NCBI GenBank assembly: GCA_963817395.1 | Contig: CAWFOC010000001.1 | Coordinates: 62,001-126,000 of the forward strand | Length of the DNA stretch: 64,000 nucleotides | Source of the DNA: CAWGYQ01 sp963817395 | GTDB taxonomy: Bacteria; Acidobacteriota; Vicinamibacteria; Vicinamibacterales; CAVPJW01 | Direction: 5' to 3' | In this document: in pieces, positions 44,778-54,442 of the stretch | Layout: every line of letters begins with the position of its first letter | Position numbering within the stretch: position 1 is the stretch's first letter | Program-made: the position numbers and the translations under genes | Notes under the pieces: generated by a model | Told to the model about the DNA's origin: nothing | Seen by the model: the letters and a program-made list of their open reading frames with translations, nothing else | Database searches by the model: none

Positions 44778-47228
44778 CTAAGGCGGTTCAGCGCCTTCAA
44801 TCGTGATCCAATCGAGCTTGACCGCGAGCCGGCGCGTATCCTTGCCCGCTCCGCTCTCGGCAGGTATGAAGCTCGTCGATCGAAGGCGGAGCCGGCCGCC
44901 ACGCTGGAGACTCTGCACGAGGCCCGGATCGAGAGGGAAGCGGTACACACGGAACGCACGGCTCATCCTGGGATGACGGCGATTTCCCGGCCGTCCAGCT
45001 CCAGCGACATGCGCCCGCGCGGTACACCAGAAGGGCGATAGGCGGACGCTCTGATGGAGAGTGTGCCAGCCTGGTTGGCCGTGCCGCGGAGCGGCGGGAT
45101 CACCAGCTCGGCATCCTCGTCAATCCATCGTGTTCCGGTCCGGCCAGCGCGTTCCCTGGAGTAGAAGCCTCGCCGGATGTAGCCGAAATCGAGGAGCCCG
45201 ATGTCCAGGCGCAGCGGGAGCGAGACGACGCTGGCGTGCTCACCGGCACGACGCAGTTCATACAGCTCCACGGAGTGTCGCACCTGATGGAGCGTGCGCG
45301 CGATGCTGGTGCGGGTCGAGCGCATCTGAGAGTACTCCCAGCCGCGCTCGGCCACCGGCGAGACGGTGAAGCCGTCGAGGTCGATGAGGCGGATCGAATC
45401 GCCGCCTTCGGCCGAACGACCCGTGGTGACCAGATAGACGGGGCGCCCAAGGTCCAGCACTCGGTTCACCAGCCGACACGCGGCGGCTGACGCTTTCGTC
45501 GGAGTGGGGCACCAGCACCGACTCGCGGTCGAACGTGAACGTCAGGCTCATGGCGAGGTGGCTGGGAATCGATTGGTCGGCCAGCACGAGGGCATCGTGC
45601 GGAATCTGGTGGGCGAGCGATTCCACCTGCCGATAGACGCCCTGCATCGAAGGCGTGCGAAGGATCGGCAGCGAATTGTAGAGCAGCCAGCCACCGAGGA
45701 GCAGCGGAAGGACGAGAGCCAGGCGAGCGAGGAAAGCGCCGGCGGATTTCAATTCGAGCCGTCAGCAATCCGACGTACATCATGGCCAGCGGGAGCCCTA
45801 GCGGCACGAAGCGGCGGAACCCGAGAGGGATGAGCGGGATTGGCGATGCGCGCCTGGACGAAGAGCACCGTGGGCAGAGTGAACAGGAACGCGATCAACA
45901 CGGCGCGATGATCACGCTCGCGGATGATCATCAGGGCGACCCCTGCAAACGCCGCAATCAGACCCAGAGGTGTGAGCAGCAAGCCTAAGACGCCCGTGAA
46001 CAGCCTCGGTCCGACGACTCCAGAGGAGAGCGACCGCGGCAGGGACGAGCAGGAGCAGAATGACCCACTTGGCCCGTGGACCGAGACGATTCGAGCGCCA
46101 TAGTACCCAGAGCACCCACGGCATTGCCGAAAACGCCCATCGCCATGACCCGGCGTCAGTTGCCTGCGACCAGGGGTAGAAGAGGCTGCGCACGAGGCGG
46201 GTGGTATAGGCCTGCGCGACCCAGAGTGCGTGAAACCATGCGTGCACCAGTAGCAGTGTGAACACGGCGACGAACCATATCCACACGCCACGATGCGGTT
46301 GCACGCCCTGTGCGGAACACGCCCAGATGAGGATGAACGGTGCCACAAAGAGCAGAAAGTCCAGTCGGGTGAGGCTGGCGAGACCGAACGCCACGGCGCC
46401 GCAGACGGCGACGACGGGGGGACCACCGGCGAGCGTGAGGACTGTGAAGAAGATTCCGCTGATTCCCAGGTATTGAGCCAGCATTTCCGTGAACGGTAGT
46501 CGCGCGAACCAGATCTGGCCGACGACGAGCGTTAGAAGCGCCGCAGCCACAGCGCCGCCGAACGGGGACGAGATGCGTCTGGTGAGGAGAAAGAGTGCCA
46601 GGACGCTCAGCACGCCGCAGAGGGGGCTGACGTAGAAGCCCGCGAGCGGGCCGAGGGCCAGATTGAACGACGCGAACCAGACTGGGAACAGCGGGAAGAA
46701 GCTTCCGATCGTTCGTCCGTCCTGAATCTGGATCCCGCCCGGAAAACGATTGAGCAGCGGCGGCGGGTGCCGATCGGGCGGAAAGAGCATGGGCAAGTCG
46801 TCAGGGTCGATGAGTCCGACGAGCGGTTCGTCGATCGAGACGCCGCCTGCCCGTTCGATGATGTGGCCGATGTTGGGATAGACTGAGCCATCGCCGGCGC
46901 TGATGACGGCTTCCGCGGGACGGCCGAAGATCAGCGCCGACGCCCCCAGAAGCACGACCAGGAATGCCCATGTGCCGCGGCTGACCGATGTGTCCGCAAG
47001 ATGAGGACCGAGAGTCCGCCAAACCCAGATCCACCCGATGATTGTTAGAGTCAGCGTGCCCGCGAGCAGCCTCCAGCCCCGAAAGGCGCCGAATTCCGCG
47101 AGCGTAACGCCGATCCACGACAGACTGGCTGTAGCGACGAAGAGCAGCGTGAACGCGAGCTCCAGGCGGTCGAGTCGGAACGTCTCCCGGAAGGTGGCGG
47201 TGTGAATCGGCCGCTCGGTGTGCGACAT
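44778..47228 (-). CDS. Large multi-TM glycosyltransferase (GT39/PMT-like), frameshifted
   Basis: About 810 residues read in six successive phases. The N-terminal phase (from ATG 47228) has many helices: LAFTLLFVATASLSWIGVTL, GTWAFLVVLLGASALIFGRP, and LNRFPGGIQIQDGRTIGSFF with FFPLFPVWFASFNLALGPLA. Later phases supply GPRLFTGVLGLLLTPLGLIA near 46000, MYVGLLTA near 45780 and FLARLALVLPLLLGGWLLYN near 45720. The C-terminal soluble beta-domain has NRVLDLGRPVYLVTTGRSAE, IDLDGFTVSPVAERGWEYSQ, then TSFIPAESGAGKDTRRLAVK. The organisation (about 12 helices plus a periplasmic domain) is that of GT-C lipid-linked sugar transferases of the ArnT/PMT/GT39 kind. Five shifts in one gene strongly suggest poor local consensus. 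It is divergent from the ABC binding-protein gene. Confidence 0.75.
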
Positions 47229-47297
47229 GCTGGCGACGGATCTCTTTCGGTGCGCTATGCTATCGCGCCCGGCCAGCGCGACACGGTTTTTTGCATC

Positions 47298-48304
47298 GTG
47301 ACTCGCCAGCAGGCCCTGGCGCTATTCGTGAGCGTCCTCGTCGCCGGTGCCTGCGCCAGTTGCGCACGAAGCGAGAACGAGCTGCTCGACAAACCAGGAG
47401 GCCGCATTCGGGTCGCCTACACGTCCACGCCCGACCTGAATGACGTGCCGTCGCTGATGGCACACCGCAGGCTTGGCGATCGGGGGTATTCGGTCGACAC
47501 GGTCTTCTTCGCTCAGCCGGAACTGGCGGCTCATGCTCTGGCCCGGGGCGATGTCGACATTGCGATTGGCTCGACCCGCACCTTCTGGGCGAGCGCGCTC
47601 GACGGCGCGCCGATTGTCGCGGTGATGGAAGCCTCGCGCAACGACCACCTCGTCGTCGCGAATGCGCCCATCCGGTCGTGCGCCGAGCTGGGCGGGCGTC
47701 GCGTCGCGTTCCACAGCGCCGGTTCGGTGGGTGAGGCTCTGCTTCGAGCCTATGTCGCCGAGCAATGTCCGGGCACCGAGCCCCTGTATGTGCAGATTCC
47801 GGGGTCGTCGAGCCGTCTGAGCGCGCTCCGCGCAGGCGCGATCGACGCGGCGGTCGTGCAGCACGACGACCTGCTTCGCGGCGGATTGGTGGGGAGCCAG
47901 AACCACGGTGCTCGAGACGTTCGCCACGCGATGGCCGGCCATCGCGACGACGGCGGTATTCGTCAGGACAGGCTTCGCCCAGGCCAACCCGCGCGCCGTC
48001 GAAGACTACCTTCGCGAGTGCTTGTTCATCGTCAGGAACAACGCGCGCGACCCGTCTCAACTGGTCGAAGGAGGCGGAGAGGGTGCTCGAGACGTCTGAC
48101 GATCTCCGCCCGGTCGTGAGCGCGTACTTGAGCAACCGGGCCTGGGATCCGGACGGTGGCCTCTCACCCGAGGTGGTCACCGAGACCCTTCAGTTCTTCG
48201 TTCGCACTGGAAGCCTCGCCGCAGAACGTGCGCCATCGACGCTCGTCGATCGAACCTTCCTCGAACGGGCATTGACCACGCTTGCCCTCGCCGAGCGCCG
48301 CTGA
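47298..48304 (+). CDS. ABC importer substrate-binding protein, NMT1/SsuA-like (frameshifted)
   Basis: About 335 residues from GTG 47298. MTRQQALALFVSVLVAGACA-SCARSE is a lipoprotein signal. The periplasmic binding fold follows: IRVAYTSTPDLNDVPSLMAH, VDTVFFAQPELAAHALARGD, VDIAIGSTRTFWASALDGAP and IRSCAELGGRRVAFHSAGSV. Phase changes occur near 47900 (VLETFATRWPAIATTAVFVR continues) and near 48065 (SKEAERVLETSDDLRPVVSA). The family binds nitrate, sulfonates, taurine or vitamin precursors; the ligand is not evident here. It heads an operon with two permeases and one ATPase. Confidence 0.85.
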
Positions 48305-48379
48305 TCGCGGGATGCCGACGCTCTGCCGGGTTTTCGCGACAGGTGTACGATTGCAGGCGCTGACAGAGGACGTCGTGAC

Positions 48380-49177
48380 ATGGCGTTGAGCCCGCGTGCG
48401 CGGGAACCTGGCAGGTGGGTGGCGCCCAAATGGCTGCTGCGACTGGCCTCGCTCGCCGTCTTTGCGGCGATCTGGGAAACGGCGGGCCGTTGGCGTCAAA
48501 ACCTGCTGCTTCCGACCTTCACGGCGACCGTCGACGCACTCGTGACGCTCGTCGGCGACCGGGCATTCTGGGAGGCGGTTGCCGTCAGCAACCTCGCGCT
48601 CGTGATCGGCTTCACCGCTGCGGCCATCATGGGCGTCATGATGGGCCTGGCCATCGGCTCATCGGCTCGAGTCGAAGCGTACGCCGATCCGTGGCTCGAC
48701 GTGCTGCTGATTCTGCCACTGGCCGCGCTCGCGCCGATCTTCATCATGGCCTTTGGTGTGGGGCTGCGGTCGCGCGCGGTCGTCGTGTGCGCCTTCGCTT
48801 TGCCCCTCGTGCTCGTCAATACGGCTGCGGGAGTCAGCGAGCAGAGGCCCACGCTGGTGGACATGGCACGAGCATTCGGCGCCTCGCGGCTGCAGATCTG
48901 GTCGCGGATCCTGCTGCCGTGCGCGCTCCCGGCGATTCTCGCGGGGCTCCGCACCGGCCTGGGGCGCGCGCTCACGGGGATGGTCGTGGCGGAACTGCTC
49001 ATCGTGGCTGCGGGGATCGGGCGGTTGATTCTCGAGTATCAATCCAACTTCGATGCAGCGTCGGTGTATGCCGTCGTCACTGTGGTGATGGCCGAGGCCG
49101 TGTGTCTGACGCGCGGGGCGGCCCGCCTGGAGCGGCGGCTCGCCTTCTGGAAGGTCGGATCCGCCTGGCATGATTGA
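48380..49177 (+). CDS. ABC importer permease 1 (SsuC/TauC-like)
   Basis: 265 residues, six helices. It shows the BPD-transport inner-membrane domain with the EAA-loop region MARAFGASRLQIWSRILLPC-ALPAILAGLRTGLGRALTGM and the conserved GMVVAELLIVAAGIGRLILE-YQSNFD end. Family members pass sulfonates, taurine, nitrate or pyrimidine precursors. Its end overlaps the ATPase start by eight bases. The gene is intact. Confidence 0.92.
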   Translation: MALSPRAREPGRWVAPKWLLRLASLAVFAAIWETAGRWRQNLLLPTFTATVDALVTLVGDRAFWEAVAVSNLALVIGFTAAAIMGVMMGLAIGSSARVEAYADPWLDVLLILPLAALAPIFIMAFGVGLRSRAVVVCAFALPLVLVNTAAGVSEQRPTLVDMARAFGASRLQIWSRILLPCALPAILAGLRTGLGRALTGMVVAELLIVAAGIGRLILEYQSNFDAASVYAVVTVVMAEAVCLTRGAARLERRLAFWKVGSAWHD

Positions 49178-49961
49178 ACTCCGCCGGTGCACCAAGCGCT
49201 ATCCCTCGCGCGGCGGACGCCCGGCGATCCAGGTACTCGATCCCGTCGACCTGGTCGTGCCCGATCAGGAGTTCGTCTGCGTGCTCGGCCCAAGCGGGTG
49301 CGGCAAGACCACGCTGCTCAAGATGGTGGCGGGTCTCCTGCGCCCGGACGAGGGCGAAGTGCTGATCGATGGCGCGCTCGTGGACGGGCCGGGTGACGAC
49401 CGGGCGGTCGTGTTTCAGGACTTCGCGCTTCTCCCGTGGGCCGATGTGACACATAACGTCGCCTTTGGTCTCGAACTGCGCGGACGGGATCGCGCCGCGC
49501 GCGAGGCCGTGGCCACACGCCTCATCAAGGCTGTCGGGCTGGAAGGCTTCGAGCGCTACTACCCGGCTCAGTTGTCAGGCGGCATGCAACAGCGCGTCGG
49601 TCTTGCACGCGCCCTCGCGATCGAGCCCCGCGTGTTGCTCATGGACGAGCCGTTTGGCTCGGTCGATTCGATGACACGGCGGTCGCTTCAGGAAGAGCTC
49701 CTGCGCCTGCACCAGGACACGCCGAAGACCGTGCTGTTCGTCACGCACAGCGTGGACGAAGCCGTCAGGCTCGGCGATCGGGTCGTCCGGCTTGGCGGCC
49801 GGCCTGGTCGTGTGGAGGAAGTGCTCACGGTGGATCTGCCACGCCCGCGCCCGCGCGAGATCGGCGCGCATCCGCGATTCATCGAGCTCAAGGAGCACCT
49901 GTGGGATCGCATCAAGAGCTCGGCAGGGGCGGGTCCGGAGGAGGTGGAGCGTGCGCGATGA
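49170..49961 (+). CDS. ABC importer ATPase (SsuB/TauB-like)
   Basis: 263 residues. Walker A is VLGPSGCGKTTLLKMVAGLL, the Q-loop is VVFQDFALLPWADVTHNVAF, the signature is QLSGGMQQRVGLARALAIEP, Walker B is RVLLMDEPFGSVDSMTR and the H-loop is VLFVTHSVDEAVRLGD. It energises the two permeases flanking it. It overlaps permease 1 by eight bases and permease 2 by eleven, so the four transport genes are made together. Confidence 0.94.
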   Translation: MIELRRCTKRYPSRGGRPAIQVLDPVDLVVPDQEFVCVLGPSGCGKTTLLKMVAGLLRPDEGEVLIDGALVDGPGDDRAVVFQDFALLPWADVTHNVAFGLELRGRDRAAREAVATRLIKAVGLEGFERYYPAQLSGGMQQRVGLARALAIEPRVLLMDEPFGSVDSMTRRSLQEELLRLHQDTPKTVLFVTHSVDEAVRLGDRVVRLGGRPGRVEEVLTVDLPRPRPREIGAHPRFIELKEHLWDRIKSSAGAGPEEVERAR

Positions 49962-50725
49962 ATCCGGGCGAGCCTGGGCGCGCGATCGTGTCGTCTCCTT
50001 CGCCTTCGGGATCCTGGTGTGGGAACTGGTGGCATGGCTCGCTGACTTTCCATTTCTCCCGCGCTTCAGCGTGGTGATCGCTGCCGCCGTCCAGCTCGTG
50101 GCGAGCGGGGCAGTGATACGGCCTCTTCTGGCCAGCGTGCTGAGCTTGATTGTGGGGTTCGGTGGAGCGGCCGTCGCCGGCATCACCATTGGCGCGGCCA
50201 TGGGCCGCCACCGCACGATTGAGCACCTGTTCGATCTCTACCTGTACGCCCTGCTCGGCGACGCCCACGCTCATCTACGTGCCCGTGCTGTTCACGCTCT
50301 TCGGCGTGACTCGGGCCAGTCAGGTGGCGGTGGTCTTTCTCTATGCGTTCCCGTTCATCGCCGATGCGACGTTTCTGGCCGTCCGGAGCGCGGATCGCGT
50401 GCTCGTCGACATGGCGTGGTCGTTCGGCGCAACCGACCGGCAGGTGTTCTGGCGCGTCGTGGTGCCCGGCGCCTGGCCGCGGATCGTCGCCGCGCTCCGG
50501 ATTGGGATCGGGCGCGGGGTGCGGGGCATGATCAATGGCGAGATGCTCATCGCTCTCATCGGCCTCGGCGCGCTGATTCGAACGTTCGGAAACCGATTCG
50601 AGATCGACAAGCTGTTCGGCATCCTGCTGATTGTGCTGCTGCTCGGGGTCGCCGGCGGGCAGCTCCTCAAGCTGCTCGACCGGCACATGACGAAGGCCCG
50701 GCGACTGGCCATGTCCGCGCGATGA
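49951..50725 (+). CDS. ABC importer permease 2 (SsuC-like, frameshifted)
   Basis: About 257 residues from GTG 49951 (GAGGTGGAG upstream). Phase one has SFAFGILVWELVAWLADFPF, ASVLSLIVGFGGAAVAGITI and GAAMGRHRTIEHLFDLYLYA. After a shift near 50262, phase two reads SATPTLIYVPVLFTLFGVTR, the EAA loop DMAWSFGATDRQVFWRVVVP-GAWPRIVAALRIGIG, and GMINGEMLIALIGLGALIRT. It is homologous to permease 1 but clearly diverged, so the importer probably uses a heterodimeric membrane pore, less common in this family than homodimers. Its stop overlaps the next start (ATGA, 50722-50725). Confidence 0.87.
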
Positions 50726-52980
50726 CACAGTCGGGTCCTATCAGGCGGCGCCTGGTCGGCGGGTCGATTCAGGTGCTCCTCGCCGAAGCTCTGAGCTTTC
50801 CCTCGGGAATCCTTGTGGCGGCGTACCTGACCCGACGTCTGGGGCCCAGCGGCTACGGGCTCTTCGCGCTGGCCGCCTCGCTCGTGGCGACCATCGAGTG
50901 GTTCATCGGCTCGATGCTGTCTCGCGCGACGATCAAGCTGACGGCGGAAGCCGACGAATGGCGCGGCATCTCGGTGTCGATTCTCCGCCGCCACCTCCTC
51001 GTCGGTTTCGGGCTCGGGGCGGCGACGTGGGCAGCGGCTGGACAGATCGGGCTGTGGCTCGATACGCCCGAGCTGCCACCTCTGGTCCGCCTGGCGGCCA
51101 CTCAGATTCCGATCGTGGCGTTCACGGCGGCGGTACTGAACATTCTCGTCGGCCGCGGCCGGTACCGCCCGCGCGCCGTGGCGCGCGCCGCGCGCTGGGT
51201 GTCGCGCCTGGGTTTCACTGTCGTCCTGGTCGGTCTCGGATTCGGGATTGAGGGGGCGCTGGTTGCGATGATCTGTGCCGTGGCGACCAGCCTCGCGATT
51301 GCGCTCTGGTCCCTGCGGCTTCACCCCTTCGAGCGGAGTGCCCGGGTCGACGGGTTCTGGCGCCTGGCCTTCGCGGTCTTCACGATGGTGGCCAGCGTTC
51401 GGCTGCTCGAAAAAGTCGGCCTCGTGATGCTGAAGGCCTTTGGTGGGACGGTCGCCGACGCCGGCTTTTACGCGGCCGCGCAGAATTTCACATTGGGTCC
51501 GGGGCTCTTCGCCATGTCGACCTCGCCGTTGCTGCTCTCGGCGCTGGCGCAGGCGCGGCGCGACCACAATCATCAGCTGACCCGGGTTCTGTGCCGTGAC
51601 GCGCTCAGGGGCATCGCGTGGTTGTTACCGCTGGCCGGCATCGCGGCCGGCGCCGCATCGGAACTCGTCACGCTTGTTTACGGGCCGCAGTTCGTAGACG
51701 CCGCGCCTCTCGCGCGGTTGCTCGTGTTCAGCGGCGTCGCGCTGGCCGGGCTTTCGGTGACGGGCGCGATTCTCACGGCCATCGATCGCCCGAATCTGGC
51801 CCTCGCCGCAACTGGCCCAGTGCTGCCGCTCGCGGTGGTCGGCTACGCGCTCGTGGTACCGGCGTGGGGCAGCGTCGGCGCGGCGGCCGTGACGACGATA
51901 TCGTCCGCCGTGGGGCTGGCGGGGACACTCGTTCTCGTGCATCGGCTGCTGGGCGCGGCTCCGCCGATGGCGACCGTTGCACGCGCCGTACTGGTCACCG
52001 TGTTCTGCTGGGCGGTCTCGGCCTGGTGGCCAACGCCTGGCCTCCTGGTGCTCGTCAAGGTGGCGGTGGTGGGATCGGCGGCGTTGCTGCTGGTCGCGTT
52101 TCTGGGCGAGTTCACGCCCGGCGAAATGAACCTGCTCCGGACGCTGCTGCCATGGGCGCAGCGCGATGGACGCCACCATCGCCTCGAAGGGCCGCCGGTC
52201 GAATACCTGGACGAGTTCATGGCCGCGCAGAAACGGGACGCCAATCTGGGGCTCGTCAACCGATGGGTCGAGCTGCCGGCCACGGCACGCGTGCTGAAGA
52301 CGGATTTGTTCGACGAGAGCCGGCCCGGCGAAGGCTTTCTCGACAGGCTCGGCACGTACCAGCGCCTGCTGGTCGGCATGGACATCAGCCCGGCCATCGT
52401 CGGACTCGGCCTCAAGCGGATGGCGTCGGAGCGGGCGGGCGGCGTGGTCGCGGATGTGCGACGCCTGCCGTTCGCGACTGGGGTCTTCGATCTCGTGATC
52501 TCCAATTCGACGCTCGATCATTTCGACTCGACCGTGGAGATTGATCGCGCGCTCGCCGAGCTGTCACGAGTGACACGTCAGGGGGGGGTGGTCGTCGTGA
52601 CACTCGACAATCCCCACAACATTACGTATCCGCTGCTTCGGCTGGCTGCGGCTGCCGGCATGACGCCCTTTCCGCTGGGCGAAACCTACGACAGACGCGA
52701 TCTCGGCCGCGCGCTCGCGCGAGTGGGACTCGTGGTCACCGACCACAGAGCGGTCATTCACAATCCCCGGCTGCTGCCGACCGCGGCGCTTCTGATTGCG
52801 CGCCGGCTCCGCTGGACCCAGCTGCAGCGCGGCGTGCACTGGATGCAGCGTTCGTTCGAGCGATGCGAGGGCACCCGCTGGCAGTACTTGACCGGCTGTT
52901 TCATTGCCGCGCGTGCCGTCAAAGAGGGCGTACCTCCTGAACGAGGCCAGCGGGATGGCGACGCCGGTCAACGCGCATGA
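50722..52980 (+). CDS. Polysaccharide flippase-methyltransferase fusion
   Basis: 752 residues in one uninterrupted frame. Residues about 1-470 are a MATE/Wzx-type oligosaccharide flippase with about 12-14 helices (IQVLLAEALSFPSGILVAAY-LTRRLGPSGYGLFALA, TIEWFIGSMLSRATIKLTAE, LVVPAWGSVGAAAVTTISSA, WWPTPGLLVLVKVAVVGSAA). After LLRTLLPWAQRDGRHHRLEG comes a class I SAM-dependent methyltransferase: VGMDISPAIVGLGLKRM (motif I region), GGVVADVRRLPFATGVFDLV-ISNSTLDHFDS and LSRVTRQGGVVVVTLDNPHN. A flippase moves lipid-linked glycans outward across the inner membrane; a fused cytosolic methyltransferase could modify the glycan or lipid first. Unlike its neighbours the gene shows no phase change. It overlaps permease 2 and the NiCoT gene by four bases each. 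Confidence 0.85.
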   Translation: MTQSGPIRRRLVGGSIQVLLAEALSFPSGILVAAYLTRRLGPSGYGLFALAASLVATIEWFIGSMLSRATIKLTAEADEWRGISVSILRRHLLVGFGLGAATWAAAGQIGLWLDTPELPPLVRLAATQIPIVAFTAAVLNILVGRGRYRPRAVARAARWVSRLGFTVVLVGLGFGIEGALVAMICAVATSLAIALWSLRLHPFERSARVDGFWRLAFAVFTMVASVRLLEKVGLVMLKAFGGTVADAGFYAAAQNFTLGPGLFAMSTSPLLLSALAQARRDHNHQLTRVLCRDALRGIAWLLPLAGIAAGAASELVTLVYGPQFVDAAPLARLLVFSGVALAGLSVTGAILTAIDRPNLALAATGPVLPLAVVGYALVVPAWGSVGAAAVTTISSAVGLAGTLVLVHRLLGAAPPMATVARAVLVTVFCWAVSAWWPTPGLLVLVKVAVVGSAALLLVAFLGEFTPGEMNLLRTLLPWAQRDGRHHRLEGPPVEYLDEFMAAQKRDANLGLVNRWVELPATARVLKTDLFDESRPGEGFLDRLGTYQRLLVGMDISPAIVGLGLKRMASERAGGVVADVRRLPFATGVFDLVISNSTLDHFDSTVEIDRALAELSRVTRQGGVVVVTLDNPHNITYPLLRLAAAAGMTPFPLGETYDRRDLGRALARVGLVVTDHRAVIHNPRLLPTAALLIARRLRWTQLQRGVHWMQRSFERCEGTRWQYLTGCFIAARAVKEGVPPERGQRDGDAGQRA

Positions 52981-53786
52981 TGTCGTTCCTCTCGATTGTC
53001 GCGCTCGGTTTCTTTCTCGGAATGCGGCACGCGACCGACGCGGATCACGTGATCGCCGTGACGACGATTGTGAGCCGGGAGCGATCGCTCCACGGCGCGG
53101 CGTGGGCCGGCGCACTCTGGGGCGTCGGTCACACCATGACGATCATGCTGGTGGGGGCACCGCTGATCCTGTTCAGCGTGGCGATTCCGCCGCGAATCGG
53201 GCTGACCATGGAGCTGTCAGTCGGGCTGATGCTGATCGTGCTCGGCATCGTCAACCTGGCGGCCATCGTGCGCTCGATTCGGCACGCGCGGGTCCTGGCC
53301 GGCGCCACGACCCAGGTGACGCACTCGCACACCCATCAGCACGGCGACTACGTGCACAAGCACCCGCACGGCCACGGGCCCGAGTTGCACCCGCACCGGA
53401 TCGACGACACGCCGCTCTCCAGGATCGATCGCAGGTTCGCGCGACTCTCGTCCTATAGCCTCGTGCGCCCACTCGTCGTCGGCGTCGTCCACGGCCTGGC
53501 AGGATCGGCGGCTGTTGCGCTGCTGGTGCTCACCACCATTCGCAGCCCCGGCTGGGCCCTCGCATATCTGCTGGTCTTCGGCGTGGGTACCGTCGCAGGC
53601 ATGATCCTGGTCACGGTGGCCGTGTCGATGCCCTTCGCGTATTCCAGCGAGCGATTCGCCGCGACCAACCGCGGGCTGCGCATGGCGACCGGGCTGTTGA
53701 GTCTCGGCTTCGGGTTGTTTCTCGCGTATCAGATCGGATTCGTCGACGGCCTCTTCACGGCCAACCCGAAATGGTCGCCACAGTAG
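52977..53786 (+). CDS. NiCoT-family nickel/cobalt transporter
   Basis: 269 residues. The family signature is in helix one (GFFLGMRHATDADHVIAVTT, His18-Asp21-Asp23-His24). HGAAWAGALWGVGHTMTIML follows in helix two. A cytoplasmic His-rich loop (THSHTHQHGDYVHKHPHGHG, about residues 116-141) probably collects metal ions. The C-terminal half has VGVVHGLAGSAAVALLVLTT and GLLSLGFGLFLAYQIGFVDG. It moves Ni or Co inward by secondary transport. Its ATG overlaps the flippase-fusion stop by four bases and it ends the operon that starts with the ABC binding protein, so a metal-chelate role for that importer is possible. Confidence 0.92.
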   Translation: MMSFLSIVALGFFLGMRHATDADHVIAVTTIVSRERSLHGAAWAGALWGVGHTMTIMLVGAPLILFSVAIPPRIGLTMELSVGLMLIVLGIVNLAAIVRSIRHARVLAGATTQVTHSHTHQHGDYVHKHPHGHGPELHPHRIDDTPLSRIDRRFARLSSYSLVRPLVVGVVHGLAGSAAVALLVLTTIRSPGWALAYLLVFGVGTVAGMILVTVAVSMPFAYSSERFAATNRGLRMATGLLSLGFGLFLAYQIGFVDGLFTANPKWSPQ

Positions 53787-53908
53787 GACGTCCGCGCCCT
53801 GTTGTGGGGTCGCCGATCGTCCCGGCGCTGCGCGCGAGGACGAGATCGCGCCCGATCGACACTCCGGTGTCGGCGCGTGAGGACGTATGATGGAAGTGTG
53901 AGGACGTG
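53787..53908. repeat. Tandem duplication of ribosome-binding/start region
   Basis: GTGAGGACGT occurs at 53877-53886 and 53898-53907 with a 21-base period; the first copy is followed by ATGATGGAA and the second by GATGACTGAA. The duplication repeats a Shine-Dalgarno plus start codon just before the DinB-family gene. Nothing else is seen in this gap. Confidence 0.5.
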
Positions 53909-54433
53909 ATGACTGAAAGGCCCCACGAATCGGAGTTCGCTGCGTTCTACCGACACTACATCTCGCTGGTGCCCGAGGTGGACGTCGTGCCCGTGCTCGA
54001 TCGCCAGGCGGGCGACCTGCAACGCGTCGTGGCCTCGGTGCCGTCGTCCCAGGAACGCTTCCGGTACGCGCCGGGAAAGTGGAGCATTCGCGAGGTGATC
54101 GGCCATCTGGTCGACGCCGAGCGGGTGTTCGGGTACCGCGCGTTCTCCATCAGCCGTGGAGAGCAGAAGGCGCTGCCGGGTTTTGACGAGAACGACTACG
54201 TGGCCGCCTCGAGCTACGACCGGCGTCCGCTGGCCGAGATCGCCAACGAGTTCGCAGGCGTGCGTTTAGCGAACCTCTCCGTGTTTCAGCGGCTCGACGA
54301 GGCGGAGTGGACGCGCGTCGGCAATGCGAACGGCCACCCGATTTCCGTCAGGGCGCTCGCCTTCATCATGATCGGCCACGTGCGCCATCACGTGACCATC
54401 CTGACCTCACGCTATGGGGTCCAAGGCGTATGA
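53909..54433 (+). CDS. DinB-family metal-dependent protein
   Basis: 174 residues from ATG 53909, the second of two duplicated ribosome sites. The four-helix DinB fold shows AGDLQRVVASVPSSQERFRY, the metal-type HLVDAERVFGYRAFSI after SIREVIG, and a C-terminal AFIMIGHVRHHVTILTSRY whose His residues complete the site. DinB-like proteins include thiol-dependent hydrolases and transferases; the original is DNA-damage induced. The specific role is unknown. The gene is convergent with the PQQ dehydrogenase. Confidence 0.87.
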   Translation: MTERPHESEFAAFYRHYISLVPEVDVVPVLDRQAGDLQRVVASVPSSQERFRYAPGKWSIREVIGHLVDAERVFGYRAFSISRGEQKALPGFDENDYVAASSYDRRPLAEIANEFAGVRLANLSVFQRLDEAEWTRVGNANGHPISVRALAFIMIGHVRHHVTILTSRYGVQGV

Positions 54434-54442
54434 ACTCGTCGT

